The notes: generated by a model from the sequence alone, not told the origin. DNA of 64,000 nt from Kitasatospora arboriphila (GCF_000717275.1 NZ_JNYV01000002.1:186001-250000), one strand, 5' to 3'; numbered from the stretch's first letter, positions 15,988 through 25,221 are shown. Numbers and translations: made by a program.

Positions 15988-16986
15988 ATGTCTTCGCAGC
16001 GGTCCCGTCCTGGGTCAGCACGCACCGTGGCCATCCTCGCCTACGACGGGATGACCGCTTTCGAAATGGGCATCGCCGCCGAGATATTCGGCCTGGCCGA
16101 GTTGTCCGAGTCATTCTGGCCGGGTATGGTGCGCCCCTGGTATACGGTGCAACTCTGCACGGAGACAACCGATCCGGTGAGAGTTGTCGGCGGGGCAACC
16201 CTGAAAGCAGCATTCGGGCTCGATGACCTCGCGGCCGCACACACGGTGATCATCCCCAGCATCCGTGACATTCACGCCCCCATTTCCCCCGATGTCATCT
16301 CCGCGGTTCGGCAAGCCGCCGGGAGTGGAGCACGTCTGGTCTCCATCTGTTCGGGTGCGTTTGTGCTGGCCGCAGCCGGGGTGTTGGACGGGCGACGGGC
16401 CACCACCCACTGGCGTTACGCAGACCAGCTCCAGCAGCGGCATCCGAACATCGCGGTGGACCGCCTGCCCCTCTATATCGACGAAGGCGACGTGCTCACC
16501 AGTGCAGGCTGCTCGGCCGGGCTCGATCTGTGCCTGCACATCGTGCGCAACGACCACGGTCCCTCCGTCGCGAACGAGGTGGCGCGAAGCCTCGTGATCG
16601 CGCCGCATCGTTCCGGCGGACAAGCGCAGTTCATCGAGAACCCGCTTCCCGCCGTCGAGGAGGACACCGCCATCACCGACAGCATGGCCTGGGCGCTCGC
16701 ACACATCGACCGTCCACTGAGCCTGGACGACCTTGCCGGGCAAGCGAAGATGTCCAGGCGCAGCTATCTGCGCCAATTCACCAAGACCACCGGCACCACA
16801 CCAATCAAATGGCTGATCGCCCGCCGGATCGATGTGAGCCTGGAACTCCTCGAGACGTCATCCGAACCGGTGGAACGCGTTGCGGCGCTGGTGGGATTCG
16901 CATCCGTTGTGACATTTCGACATCACTTCACCCGGTTGATGAACACCACGCCGAGCCAGTATCGGGCGACCTTCCGCGCCGAGTGA
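15988..16986 (+). CDS. GlxA-family AraC-type regulator (DJ-1/PfpI-like N-terminal domain)
   Basis: 332 residues. The first 190 form a DJ-1/PfpI-like domain (VAILAYDGMTAFEMGIAAEI, then LVSICSGAFVLAAAGVLDGR with the elbow Cys). The C-terminal 100 residues are an AraC-type double helix-turn-helix: LSLDDLAGQAKMSRRSYLRQ and a second helix pair ending FRHHFTRLMNTTPSQYRATF. Such regulators often control amine, carnitine or arginine catabolism. The target is not evident; no enzyme gene diverges from it. Translation is probably leaderless. Confidence 0.92.
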   Translation: MSSQRSRPGSARTVAILAYDGMTAFEMGIAAEIFGLAELSESFWPGMVRPWYTVQLCTETTDPVRVVGGATLKAAFGLDDLAAAHTVIIPSIRDIHAPISPDVISAVRQAAGSGARLVSICSGAFVLAAAGVLDGRRATTHWRYADQLQQRHPNIAVDRLPLYIDEGDVLTSAGCSAGLDLCLHIVRNDHGPSVANEVARSLVIAPHRSGGQAQFIENPLPAVEEDTAITDSMAWALAHIDRPLSLDDLAGQAKMSRRSYLRQFTKTTGTTPIKWLIARRIDVSLELLETSSEPVERVAALVGFASVVTFRHHFTRLMNTTPSQYRATFRAE

Positions 16987-17033
16987 TCACCAGCTCTCCC
17001 CTGGCGCCCATCCTCCTGTTCCGATCGGCCGGT

Positions 17034-18146
17034 TCAGCGCAAGCTGTCAGTCTCCAAGGTCCGTGCCGCGACATGCTCGACCACCGCCTGCGCCCCAGAA
17101 CGCTCGAAAACCTGGCGCTGCTGCATCGCACCGTTCCCGCGGCGGAACAAATTGTTCAGCGTCTCCGAAACCGCCGCGTGTTCACCCATGGAGTCCAGCG
17201 CCGGTCCGATGTGCGAGAGCAACCTGTCCACGGCTACGCGCGCCGGGATCATGTTGCCGGACTGCAGGTCCGGGCATTCGCCGGTCAGGCCGTCGCGCGC
17301 TGCCCGCCATTTCGCGAGGCGGACGGCATCCGAACTGACGGCTCCCGCCCAATCGGGTGGGCCATCAGCGAGGGCCGTCATCACCAGCGCACGCACGAGG
17401 GTTGCGTAGAGAACCGTCTCGTCCACGGTCGCGGGAACATCACTGACGCGGACCTCTATGGTCGGAAAGTTCTTGGAGGGTCGGACATCCCAATAGATCA
17501 TGCCCTCGTCGAGCGCGGCACCCACTTCGAGGAGCCGAGCGGTGGCGGCGTCGTACTCATCTTCCGATTCGAGATGAGGGGGAGCACCCGCACTCGGCCA
17601 TCGCGACCAGAGCATTGTCCGCCAGCTGCTGTACCCGCTGTCCGACGATCGATGAATGGCCGAATTGGCGGTCAACGCAACCAGAATGGGCAACCACGGT
17701 CGCAAGGAGTTGCTCACCTCGATTGCGCGTGCGCGGTCGGGCACCGCCACATGCACGTGACATCCGCACACGCCTTGCTCGGCAGCGATGATGCCGAAGT
17801 TCTGCGCGATGCGCTGGTAGCGCTCAGTTTTGGACACTGGTTGACGATCACCGACGATCGGCGGCACTCCCACTGCCAGCACCCGCCCGCCCATTTCGCG
17901 GGCCGCTGCGTCGGCCTTGCTCCGGCTCTCCACAAGGTGCCGCCTCAAGTCGGCCATCGAGTCCAGGACGGGCGTGGCGGTCTCGATCTGGCACGGCGTC
18001 AGCTCGAGATCCAGGTCGAGTCCTAGCGTTTTCGCGACGTGGGCGACCGCGGCGCTTTCCATGAACGGTTCACCTGTCGACTCCTCGACGAGCAGAAGCT
18101 CCTCTTCGACACCGAACGTGGGAACGTCCAAACCCGTACTCGCCAC
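17034..18146 (-). CDS. Carboxylate-amine ligase, GCS2 (YbdK) family
   Basis: 370 residues. The glutamate-cysteine ligase type 2 fold is shown by TFGVEEELLLVE at 10-21, CQIETAT near 52, CGCHVHVAVPD near 135, and NFPTIEVRVSDVPAT near 240. YbdK-like enzymes have weak gamma-glutamylcysteine ligase activity; in mycothiol-using actinobacteria their true substrate is usually unknown. It converges with the GlxA-type gene and diverges from the two small membrane-protein genes. Confidence 0.9.
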   Translation of the reverse strand: MASTGLDVPTFGVEEELLLVEESTGEPFMESAAVAHVAKTLGLDLDLELTPCQIETATPVLDSMADLRRHLVESRSKADAAAREMGGRVLAVGVPPIVGDRQPVSKTERYQRIAQNFGIIAAEQGVCGCHVHVAVPDRARAIEVSNSLRPWLPILVALTANSAIHRSSDSGYSSWRTMLWSRWPSAGAPPHLESEDEYDAATARLLEVGAALDEGMIYWDVRPSKNFPTIEVRVSDVPATVDETVLYATLVRALVMTALADGPPDWAGAVSSDAVRLAKWRAARDGLTGECPDLQSGNMIPARVAVDRLLSHIGPALDSMGEHAAVSETLNNLFRRGNGAMQQRQVFERSGAQAVVEHVAARTLETDSLR

Positions 18147-18328
18147 CGCAGACCTCCTCAGGTCCCCCGACCGATCCCACTCCGCCGCCCCGCCATCTGA
18201 CTCGACCGACGCCCGCAGTGGGAAAGTACCTCCACGTCGAACGCGGCAAACGGCCGGCGGCGTGGTTTCGCGAAGGCCTCCCAGGGGTATTCGTGTTCCG
18301 AAGGACTGATGTCAACCTGGAGGACGAC

Positions 18329-18622
18329 ATGAATCAGCGCACAAAAGACGAAACCCGCAACAAGCTCTCCCTACCTGTCGGCTGGTCGGGCTTCGTGGCC
18401 CTCGCAGGCGCCGCTGCCTGCGTGGCAATGGCGATCCTGACACTTGCCGGCGGTCACATGATCGCTGCAGTCATCCTGGCAATAGGCGCAGTGCTTCTGT
18501 TCGGGTGGGCCTTCTTCGCGTATCGCGCCACCGACAGCCTCAAAGACAATCACGTGTCAGAACTCAAAGCGCGCCGCGACCGGGTGCGCTACCGCGCAAA
18601 GTACCCGCGTAAGAACCGCTGA
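18329..18622 (+). CDS. Small membrane protein, two TM helices
   Basis: 97 residues from ATG 18329, which has a strong GGAGG six bases upstream. Two hydrophobic helices (about 20-42 and 45-65) are followed by a basic cytoplasmic tail (SELKARRDRVRYRAKYPRKN). No family recognised. It is followed after 25 bases by another small membrane-protein gene, so the two are probably co-transcribed. Confidence 0.75.
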   Translation: MNQRTKDETRNKLSLPVGWSGFVALAGAAACVAMAILTLAGGHMIAAVILAIGAVLLFGWAFFAYRATDSLKDNHVSELKARRDRVRYRAKYPRKNR

Positions 18623-18647
18623 CATCTTTCAGCATCGGGGGTCGACC

Positions 18648-18950
18648 ATGACCGACGACGTCGAGAAACGCTGGAATGACCCGACGGCCTACCGGGCGGC
18701 TGTGCTATACGACCTGGCGGTGATCGTCGCGGCATTCGGGTGGCTGATCGTCTATTTGGTGACCGACCCCACCAGTTCGGCCTGGGCCGTCGGAACGCCC
18801 GCGATTCTGCTTCTCGGTGGCCTTGGCGCCTTCTTTCAGACCTACCGGGTCTGGAAGCGCCGCGGGGGCTGGCCTGTGTGGCAGGGCGCCGGTTGGTTCC
18901 TGTTCGTCCTGATGCTGCTGACGTTGAGTTTGCCCGTCACAGCCGACTGA
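18648..18950 (+). CDS. Small membrane protein, three TM helices
   Basis: 100 residues with hydrophobic segments at about 19-39, 47-63 and 80-97. The loop TYRVWKRRGGWPVWQGAG is conserved-looking but I do not know the family. A GGGGG sequence precedes the ATG. Last gene of the small operon, followed by the terminator at 19000-19029. Confidence 0.75.
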   Translation: MTDDVEKRWNDPTAYRAAVLYDLAVIVAAFGWLIVYLVTDPTSSAWAVGTPAILLLGGLGAFFQTYRVWKRRGGWPVWQGAGWFLFVLMLLTLSLPVTAD

Positions 18951-18999
18951 TTCCCGCGCAGTAGATCAACACCCGCAACCTCATGCCTCACACAAAGCT

Positions 19000-19029
19000 T
19001 GTGCCCCCATCCGACTGGATGGGGGCACA
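19000..19029. terminator. Bidirectional terminator
   Basis: A perfect 13-bp stem, TGTGCCCCCATCC and GGATGGGGGCACA, closed by a GACT loop. T-rich sequence follows on the plus strand (GTTGTTTGCGTTATTT). It sits between the convergent small-membrane-protein and hsp20 units and can end both. Confidence 0.85.
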
Positions 19030-19041
19030 GCGTTGTTTGCG

Positions 19042-19125
19042 TTATTTCGAGGTTGTCATGACATTCGCCCACCAGTCGTTCAACGGACTGGGCTCGGGCC
19101 AGATCACGGTTTCATCCAACTCCAC
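19042..19125 (-). CDS. Possible 27-residue peptide downstream of hsp20
   Basis: A GTG start preceded by GAGGGG eight bases upstream opens a short frame with acidic and Trp/Pro-rich residues (ELDETVIWPEPSPLNDWW, then ANVMTTSK and TAA). It lies 51 bases past the hsp20 stop and 12 bases before the terminator, so it would be on the hsp20 transcript. The good ribosome-binding site and position argue for translation, but its size makes chance possible. Confidence 0.35.
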   Translation of the reverse strand: MELDETVIWPEPSPLNDWWANVMTTSK

Positions 19126-19176
19126 AGCATCACCCCTCTTTCGCGGTTGACCAATTGCGATGTCAGTCAGTGGTTC

Positions 19177-19620
19177 TCAGGAGGAACTCGTCTCGATCGA
19201 CTTCTGTGAATCCGTGTGGTTGATCGAGATGCGGCGAGGCTTGGCCTTCTCGGCAACCGGGATGGTCACCGACAGCACACCGTTCTCGTAACTCGCCGTG
19301 ATGCCCGCCGCGTCGATTCCGTCGCCCAGCGTCAGCTGGCGGCGATATGTTCCGTAGAACCGTTCACTCGACATCCACTGGACGGAGTCTTCCGACCGTG
19401 CCGTCCGATGGGCGGTCAAGGTCAGCGTGCCATTGTCCACACTGACATCCACCGAGCCGGGGTCCACGCCCGGTAGGTCGGCGGTGAGAACGTAATGGTC
19501 CTCGACCTTGTAGAGGTCCATCGGCATGAACCTCGGCGTTCGAGATGACCCCACCGCCTGGCCGGTCAACAGTCCCCGCGCCAACGTGTCCACATCACTG
19601 AAAGGATCAAACCGAAGCAC
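19177..19620 (-). CDS. hsp20: Small heat-shock protein, Hsp20/alpha-crystallin family
   Basis: 147 residues with an alpha-crystallin domain from about 38 to 130: PMDLYKVEDHYVLTADLPGV, VDVSVDNGTLTLTAHR, and the closing ASYENGVLSVTIPVAEKAKP motif. It is an ATP-independent holdase that keeps unfolded proteins soluble. GTG 19620 is chosen because AGGAGGTGGG lies just upstream. The promoter carries a CIRCE element, so HrcA repression and heat induction are expected. A short peptide frame and a terminator follow. Confidence 0.92.
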   Translation of the reverse strand: MLRFDPFSDVDTLARGLLTGQAVGSSRTPRFMPMDLYKVEDHYVLTADLPGVDPGSVDVSVDNGTLTLTAHRTARSEDSVQWMSSERFYGTYRRQLTLGDGIDAAGITASYENGVLSVTIPVAEKAKPRRISINHTDSQKSIETSSS

Positions 19621-19691
19621 AGCAACCCACCTCCTGCTCGACACTTCGGCCCGCCACCCTGGCGGGCAGCCAATCACTGTGCACTACTTTT

Positions 19692-19718
19692 CTAGCACTC
19701 ATCACCGGGGAGTGCCAA
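19692..19718 (-). promoter_or_regulatory. CIRCE element (HrcA operator) and hsp20 promoter
   Basis: On the plus strand CTAGCACTC, nine bases, then GAGTGCCAA matches the CIRCE consensus TTAGCACTC-N9-GAGTGCTAA at 16 of 18 arm positions. On the minus strand it overlaps a possible -35 (TTGGCA) and -10 (TAGAAA) spaced 18 bases apart, 72 bases upstream of the hsp20 start. Confidence 0.85.
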
Positions 19719-19772
19719 GTACTTTTTTCGACGAGTTGCGCACTCGCACACCATCTCCCGGTTCGGCGCCGA

Positions 19773-20609
19773 TCAGGCCGTCGGATCCCGCCACCAGAGG
19801 TCGGTGGGGGCGACCGGGACGGTGCGCTTGTGCCTGGTCTTGACGAACGCCTGCTCGATGGTCTTGGCCGCCTCGTCGGAGACCGCCTCTCCGGTCAGGT
19901 ACGCATCGATCTCGCGGTAGGTGACACCCAGGGCTTCCTCGTCCGGGATGGCGGGCCGGTCGTCTTCCAGATCGGCGGTCGGCACCTTGGTCCACAGGCT
20001 CTCGGGCGCCCCCAGGTGTTCCAGGAGTCGCGCTCCCTGCCCCTTGGTCAACCCTGATAGGGGCACCACGTCAGCGCCGCCATCGCCGTATTTGGTGAAG
20101 AACCCTGTGACCGCCTCGGCCGCGTGGTCGGTACCCACGACGATGAGGTTCAGCTGGCCGGCCACGGCGTACTGCACGATCATCCGCTCACGCGCCTTGA
20201 CGTTGCCTCGGACCAGGTCGGTGAGCTCGTCGACGTCGAGCGCAGCGGCGGTGGCCTTGGCTGCGGCGTCAGCCGTGTCCTTGATGTTCACGCTGATCGT
20301 GCGGCTCGGCTTGATGTAGTCGATGGCGGTGTCGACGTCGGCCTGATCGGCCTGCACGCCGTAAGGCAGCAGCACCGCCACGAACTCGGCGGACCCCCCG
20401 GTCTGGTTGATCCGGTCGACGGCAAGCTGACATAGCCGCCCGGCCAGCGAACTGTCCTGCCCACCACTGATACCCAAGACGAACCCGTTCGCACCGGCGT
20501 TCTGCGCGTAGTCGACCAGGAATTGCACCCGGTTCTCGACCTCCGCGGCGACATCGATGTCGGCACGGACATTCAACTCGTTTCGGACTGTGTCTGCGAG
20601 GGAATACAT
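19773..20609 (-). CDS. nadE: Ammonia-dependent NAD synthetase
   Basis: 278 residues from ATG 20609; the frame runs on to 21104 only by overlapping the CinA gene. The ATP-pyrophosphatase loop GISGGQDSS is at 46-54, followed by [20 protein letters not shown] and the deamido-NAD-binding [21 protein letters not shown] region. There is no glutaminase domain, so ammonia is the nitrogen donor, as in E. coli-type NadE. It diverges from a PncC/CinA-domain gene that also acts in pyridine-nucleotide salvage. Confidence 0.94.
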   Translation of the reverse strand: MYSLADTVRNELNVRADIDVAAEVENRVQFLVDYAQNAGANGFVLGISGGQDSSLAGRLCQLAVDRINQTGGSAEFVAVLLPYGVQADQADVDTAIDYIKPSRTISVNIKDTADAAAKATAAALDVDELTDLVRGNVKARERMIVQYAVAGQLNLIVVGTDHAAEAVTGFFTKYGDGGADVVPLSGLTKGQGARLLEHLGAPESLWTKVPTADLEDDRPAIPDEEALGVTYREIDAYLTGEAVSDEAAKTIEQAFVKTRHKRTVPVAPTDLWWRDPTA

Positions 20610-20714
20610 AACTTCACCGTAGTCGGGGTACACCGGTCCTGCGAACTGAATGGCAACTGTTGCACGATGTTCGCAGCAGCGATGCAACACGCCCGAAAAC
20701 GATGTGAGGACAAC

Positions 20715-21221
20715 ATGATTGCCGATCCCGACGACCGAGTTCCCACCGAGGACGAGGTGCAGGACCTGTGTGAGGAACTGGCGACGTTGGCGGGCGAGCG
20801 CAATTTGACCATCGCCACCGCCGAGTCCCTCACTGCAGGCAACCTGGCTTCGCAGCTCGGCCGGGCGACCTCTTCGGGTGATTGGTACTGCGGGGGTGTG
20901 ATCGCCTACCGAAAAGAGGTCAAGTACTCGCTGCTGAAGGTGCCCGAGGGCCCGGTCGTCAGCGAAGAGGCGGCACGGGCGATGGCGCGCAGCACTGCCG
21001 AGTTGATGGGTGCCGACCTCGCAGTTGCCGTCACCGGAGAGGCTGGACCAGAACCGCAGGAGGACAAAGAACCGGGAACGGTCTGGTTCGGCGTCTACGA
21101 TCACGGCTCGGTGGACGCCACCAAACGGGTCTTCGGGGGCGACCCGCCCGACGTCCTGGCCGCGACCGTGGCTGCCTCGGTACGCATCCTCGTCGAACGG
21201 GCGAAGAGCAGCGGCGACTGA
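20715..21221 (+). CDS. CinA C-terminal-domain protein (nicotinamide-nucleotide amidase-like)
   Basis: 168 residues from ATG 20715 with GAGGA upstream. It has the CinA-C (PncC) signature [40 protein letters not shown] and AVTGEAGPE, where the family usually has AVTGIAGPGG. PncC deamidates NMN to nicotinate mononucleotide. The adjacent nadE supports a role in NAD recycling, although the altered GEAGPE loop leaves activity open. Confidence 0.85.
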   Translation: MIADPDDRVPTEDEVQDLCEELATLAGERNLTIATAESLTAGNLASQLGRATSSGDWYCGGVIAYRKEVKYSLLKVPEGPVVSEEAARAMARSTAELMGADLAVAVTGEAGPEPQEDKEPGTVWFGVYDHGSVDATKRVFGGDPPDVLAATVAASVRILVERAKSSGD

Positions 21222-21278
21222 CGACTCCGGCCGCCGCGTCCATGTTTCGTGTGCCGTGGTGTTGGCTATCCCACGGCC

Positions 21279-21887
21279 ATGCCTGAACTCAGTGCACTTG
21301 CTTTGATTTGCAGCCTCAAGCCGTCACCCGCACCCTCGAGTACCGAGTTGCTCGCCGGACAGGTGCTCGCCCAACTCGAGACCCATGGGGTGTCGGGCTC
21401 GAAGATCCGCGTGGTGGACCACGACGTGAAGCCCGGAGTGGAAGGCGACATGGGCGACGGCGACGAGTGGCCGGTCATCCGCGACGCGATCCGGAACGCC
21501 GACATCCTGGTGGTGGCTACTCCGACCTGGGTCGGTCACATGTCGAGTGTGGCCCAGCGTGTACTCGAGCGCCTGGACGCAGAACTGTCAGAAACCGACG
21601 ATCAGGGACGGCCCGCAATGGTGGGCAAGGTCGCGGTGACGGCTGTGGTCGGCAACGAGGACGGCGCACACAAGATCACAGCAGATCTCTTCCAGGGACT
21701 CAACGACATCGGTTTCACGATTCCGGCTCAGGGCGGAACGTACTGGAACGGCGAGGCGATGCAAGGGACGGACTACAACGACCTGGACGAGACACCTGAG
21801 CCCGTGGCAACCACCACAGCGACCGTTGCACGAAACGCGGCGCATCTGGCCACACAGCTCAAGTCGGCCAAATACCCCCCCTACTGA
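21279..21887 (+). CDS. Flavodoxin-like NAD(P)H-dependent reductase
   Basis: 202 residues. The start [20 protein letters not shown] has the phosphate-binding loop of the NADPH-dependent FMN reductase fold, followed by [20 protein letters not shown] and [14 protein letters not shown] (second flavin loop) and a [11 protein letters not shown] segment. It probably binds FMN and reduces quinones or flavins. ATG 21279 begins the recognisable fold. It converges with the RibD-C reductase gene, with only 25 bases between. Confidence 0.85.
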   Translation: MPELSALALICSLKPSPAPSSTELLAGQVLAQLETHGVSGSKIRVVDHDVKPGVEGDMGDGDEWPVIRDAIRNADILVVATPTWVGHMSSVAQRVLERLDAELSETDDQGRPAMVGKVAVTAVVGNEDGAHKITADLFQGLNDIGFTIPAQGGTYWNGEAMQGTDYNDLDETPEPVATTTATVARNAAHLATQLKSAKYPPY

Positions 21888-21912
21888 CCGCCCGCCAAAC
21901 GGCTTTCAGGGA

Positions 21913-22632
21913 TCAGCGGGTGTACCGCAGATAAAGAAAATCGTTGTGCGAGAGCACATGTGCCAGCTTCATCCGGCGCGGTCCATCCAGACTGGTCTCC
22001 GGCCTCGGCGAGCCGCCCTGCCCGCCGGCAATCATGGGTGACACGGTCACGCACATCTCGTCGATCAGGTCGTGCTCTGCCAAAGCCTGCAGAAGCGACG
22101 GCCCGCCCTCACACAGAATGCGCCGAAATCCACGCTCCCGCAGAGCATCTATCGCCTGAGGCAGATCCACCCGGTCGTGGCCGGCGACGATCACCTCATG
22201 GTCGTCGCCCGGATCGTTGGCTGCGGCGCCCACCGCGGTCGTGATGATCAACGGCCGGGGCTCGACACCGAACAGCCGGGACTCGCTTGGTAACAGCCCT
22301 TTCGAGGTGACCACCGCAACCGGCGGTGGACCATTGAACCCGAGGGCGGTTCGGCGCAGCCCTATCTGCCTCTCCGTGAGGATCACTCGGCCATACGACT
22401 CCGCGCGCACCGTTCCCGCTCCGACGAGCAACACATCGGCGAACGCGCGTAGATCCAGGAGCAGCTGGTGGTCGGTCGGATCGGAGATCGCGGCGACGCG
22501 GCCGCCGAATGCCGCCTCGTTGTCCAGCGTGTTCACCATGTTGACGCGCACACCGTCCGGCGGATCGCGGTAGAAGTCGATCGGCGCCACCGTGTCTGCC
22601 GCCGTCAGCACGGTCACCTCTGTCTCACTCAC
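21913..22632 (-). CDS. Pyrimidine reductase family protein (RibD C-terminal domain)
   Basis: 239 residues of the DHFR-like RibD-C fold: VNMVNTLDNEAAFGG, LLVGAGTVRAESYGR, and the late FRRILCEGGPSLLQALAEH motif. Stand-alone actinobacterial members reduce the pyrimidine intermediate of riboflavin synthesis or related substrates with NADPH. No deaminase domain is attached. The stop of the NDH-2 gene direction is the same, with 21 bases between, so they may form one unit. Confidence 0.88.
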   Translation of the reverse strand: MSETEVTVLTAADTVAPIDFYRDPPDGVRVNMVNTLDNEAAFGGRVAAISDPTDHQLLLDLRAFADVLLVGAGTVRAESYGRVILTERQIGLRRTALGFNGPPPVAVVTSKGLLPSESRLFGVEPRPLIITTAVGAAANDPGDDHEVIVAGHDRVDLPQAIDALRERGFRRILCEGGPSLLQALAEHDLIDEMCVTVSPMIAGGQGGSPRPETSLDGPRRMKLAHVLSHNDFLYLRYTR

Positions 22633-22653
22633 GTCGCGAAACCGATCGGGCCG

Positions 22654-23970
22654 TCATGTATAGGGTTTGCGGGCCGTCTCGGGATCGCCGTAGGTGATGG
22701 CTCGTTCACGCCTCGATCCGGTCGCCAGGGTGGCCGCCCAGTTCATCAGGGTGCCGGTGCGGTTACGGGCACCGGAGAGGAACGCGATGTGGATGAATCC
22801 CCACGAGAGCCAGCCCATCATCCCGGACATGTGGAGGGGGCCGGCCTGCACCAGCGCGTGATGCCGTGCGATGTACGCCGCGTTGCCCAGGTCTCGATAC
22901 TTGAACGGTCGCCTCTTGTTGGTCTTGCCTTCCACCGCAGCGGCGATCACGGCGCCGGCGTGCCGCCCACCCTGCATCGCGACCTCGGCGACGCCGGGAA
23001 GTTTGTTGCGCGACATCATGTCTCCGACAACAAACACGTTGGGATGCCCCGGAACGGACAAGTCCGCCTCGACCGCGATCCGCCCGGACCGGTCTTGCTC
23101 CGCACCCAAGGCGGTGGCCAGCGTCTTCGCGAACGGTACCGCCTCCACACCGGCCGTCCACAGAACAGTCCTGGTCTCGAACCGCGTCTTGGTCTTTGGC
23201 TCGGCCTTGGTGGTGATCTCCACGTCCGTGGCGGTCACGTCCGTGACGTGCACGCCGAGGTGGGTCTCGACCCCCACCTTGTCGAGTGTGCGCAGCGCGC
23301 TGTCGCTGAGCTTGCTGTCGAACGACTCCAGAACCCGCTGGCCACCGTGCAGGAGCAGCACCCGCGCCTCGCCCGGGTCGATCGACCGGAACTCGTGTGT
23401 CAGTGCACGAGTGGCCAATTCGCGAATCTGTCCGGCGAGCTCGACACCGGTGGGCCCGCCGCCCGCGACAGCAAATGTCAGCCAGGGCTTACGTTCTTCC
23501 GGTGTGGGCAACGATTCGGCCATCTCGAAGGCGGCCACCAGCTTTCGGCGGATGGTCAGCGCGTCGTCGAGGGTCTTCATGCCCGGCGCCCACTGGATGT
23601 ACTCCTCGTGACCGTGGTACGCCTGCTGCATTCCGGCAGCCACCACGAGGTAGTCGTACTTCAGGTCGAAGGTTGATCCGTCGAAGCGGCTCGCGGTGAG
23701 CACTCGCGCCTCGGTGTCGATGGCGTTCGCCTCACCGAGCGCAACGTGCGCGTTGTCCTGATTGCGCAGCAGGTGCCGCAGCGGACTCGCGATGGAACCT
23801 TCCGACAACAAGCCGGTGGCGCACTGGTACAGCAGCGGCTGGAACACGTGACTGGTGCCGCGCTCGACAACGGTCACCGCGACATCGGCGCGCTTGAGGC
23901 GCTTTGCCGCGTAGAGACCTCCGAATCCTCCACCCACGATCAACACATGGGGCCGGCCGGGTGCAGTCAT
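22654..23970 (-). CDS. ndh: Type II NADH dehydrogenase (NDH-2)
   Basis: 438 residues. The FAD-binding GGGFGGLYAAKRL is at 13-25, the NADH-binding AVAGGGPTGVELAGQ near 167-181, and VFVVGDMM marks the second FAD contact. The C-terminal region (MSGMMGWLSWGFIHIAFLSG) is the amphipathic membrane anchor typical of NDH-2. It passes electrons from NADH to menaquinone without pumping protons. Length fits the mycobacterial Ndh family. Confidence 0.94.
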   Translation of the reverse strand: MTAPGRPHVLIVGGGFGGLYAAKRLKRADVAVTVVERGTSHVFQPLLYQCATGLLSEGSIASPLRHLLRNQDNAHVALGEANAIDTEARVLTASRFDGSTFDLKYDYLVVAAGMQQAYHGHEEYIQWAPGMKTLDDALTIRRKLVAAFEMAESLPTPEERKPWLTFAVAGGGPTGVELAGQIRELATRALTHEFRSIDPGEARVLLLHGGQRVLESFDSKLSDSALRTLDKVGVETHLGVHVTDVTATDVEITTKAEPKTKTRFETRTVLWTAGVEAVPFAKTLATALGAEQDRSGRIAVEADLSVPGHPNVFVVGDMMSRNKLPGVAEVAMQGGRHAGAVIAAAVEGKTNKRRPFKYRDLGNAAYIARHHALVQAGPLHMSGMMGWLSWGFIHIAFLSGARNRTGTLMNWAATLATGSRRERAITYGDPETARKPYT

Positions 23971-24084
23971 TCGGTGTCAACTCCTTTCGCTGCAAGACGG
24001 CGCAGCGATACCCGCTTGTTCACAACTCGAATCATGTTATGCGGTTCGGGTCATGACCGGGACTGACTCAGGCCGCGCGCGGCG

Positions 24085-25020
24085 TCACGTCAGATAGCCG
24101 CCACCGCGTGGGAAGAAGTCTTTGCCCGCATGCTCCACGCCGTCTTCGGTCCGCAGTCGTTCCACGACCAGTCCGTGGTTCTTTCCGCGGTATGCGTCGG
24201 CTCCGGCCACGATCACCATGCCGTCCCCCTCGTGGATGAACACCCGGCCGGGGGTGCCGCCGTAGATGCCAGCGGAGACCGAGGCCTTGGTGATCCGGAT
24301 GCGCTCGCCACGGAAGTGGGTGAAGGCGTTGGGGTAGGGATCCGATTGGGCGCGGACGAGGCGATCGATGTCCTCGGCGGGCCAGTTCCAGTTGATCTGG
24401 CTGTCGATGTCCGCGCGCTTGTGGAAGAAGGTGCGGTCGGCGAGGTTCTGCGGCTTCCAGACGGCTTTGCCCGATTCGATGAGGTCGAGGGCCTCGATCA
24501 GAACCTCGGGAATGATGTCGATGGTCGCGCGTACGAGATCGGTGGCCGTGTCACGAGGCCCGATCGGCACGGCCCGTTGCACCACCACGTCACCGGTGTC
24601 GAGGTCGTCGTCCATCCGGTGGGCGGTCAGGCCCACCTCCTTCTCCCCGCTGATCAGCGCCCAGATGACCGGCGAGAAACCGGTGAACTTGGGGAGCATC
24701 GAGTCGTGCAGGTTCAGGGTGCCGTGCGGCGGCAGATCGAAGAGCTCACGCGGTAGCCAGGTGCGCCAGTTGTTCGCGACGATGATGTCGGGCTCGGCGT
24801 GCTTGACCTGCTCGATCAGTTCGCTGTCGGGTCGTTGCGCGAGGTGGACGGGAATGTTGTTGGCCCGTGCCAGTTCCTCGACGGAGTCCGACCAGATGGA
24901 CTCGTACGAGTGCTCACTCGGCGGGTGGGTGACAGCCAGGACCACCTCGTGATCCGACTCGATGAGTGCTTCGAGCGTCTTGTGTCCCCAGGTCTGGTAG
25001 CCGAAGGTCGCTACTCGCAT
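24085..25020 (-). CDS. Siderophore-type N-formyltransferase (methionyl-tRNA formyltransferase fold)
   Basis: 311 residues. The formyl-tetrahydrofolate transferase motif NLHDSMLPKFTGFSP (N103, H105) and MDDDLDTGDVV (D141) give the full catalytic triad, and a C-terminal FMT-like domain follows. A hydroxamate pathway role is inferred from the divergent NRPS and the ornithine hydroxylase: such enzymes (for example in rhodochelin biosynthesis) formylate delta-N-hydroxyornithine. A housekeeping Fmt would normally sit beside def or priA. Controlled by the shared iron-box promoter. Confidence 0.88.
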   Translation of the reverse strand: MRVATFGYQTWGHKTLEALIESDHEVVLAVTHPPSEHSYESIWSDSVEELARANNIPVHLAQRPDSELIEQVKHAEPDIIVANNWRTWLPRELFDLPPHGTLNLHDSMLPKFTGFSPVIWALISGEKEVGLTAHRMDDDLDTGDVVVQRAVPIGPRDTATDLVRATIDIIPEVLIEALDLIESGKAVWKPQNLADRTFFHKRADIDSQINWNWPAEDIDRLVRAQSDPYPNAFTHFRGERIRITKASVSAGIYGGTPGRVFIHEGDGMVIVAGADAYRGKNHGLVVERLRTEDGVEHAGKDFFPRGGGYLT

Positions 25021-25102
25021 GAAACTGGCCTCTTCAGTCGTCGGAAGGTACGTGGCGCCCGCGAGTGCACCACAAATGTGCGTTCAGCTTGACCGACGGA
25101 GA

Positions 25103-25119
25103 TAGGTTATGCAAACCTA
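25103..25119. promoter_or_regulatory. Iron box (DtxR/IdeR-type operator)
   Basis: TAGGTTATGCAAACCTA has 6-bp arms TAGGTT/AACCTA around five bases and fits the actinobacterial iron-box form TTAGGTTAGnCTAACCTAA. It lies between the divergent formyltransferase (start 25020) and NRPS (start 25222), so iron should repress both. Confidence 0.85.
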
Positions 25120-25221
25120 CATTCACCATTGAAGTTAGTGCAGCATTCCCTAAACTCACCAAGCGATGCAACGGGGCCTCGCCGAGTGGGTCAGCGCGCT
25201 CCGGACAGAAGAGATCCTCAG

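Noticed and set aside
16530..18026. 498-codon plus-strand frame
   Set aside because: Shadow of the GlxA-type gene and antisense of the GCS2 ligase; no domain.
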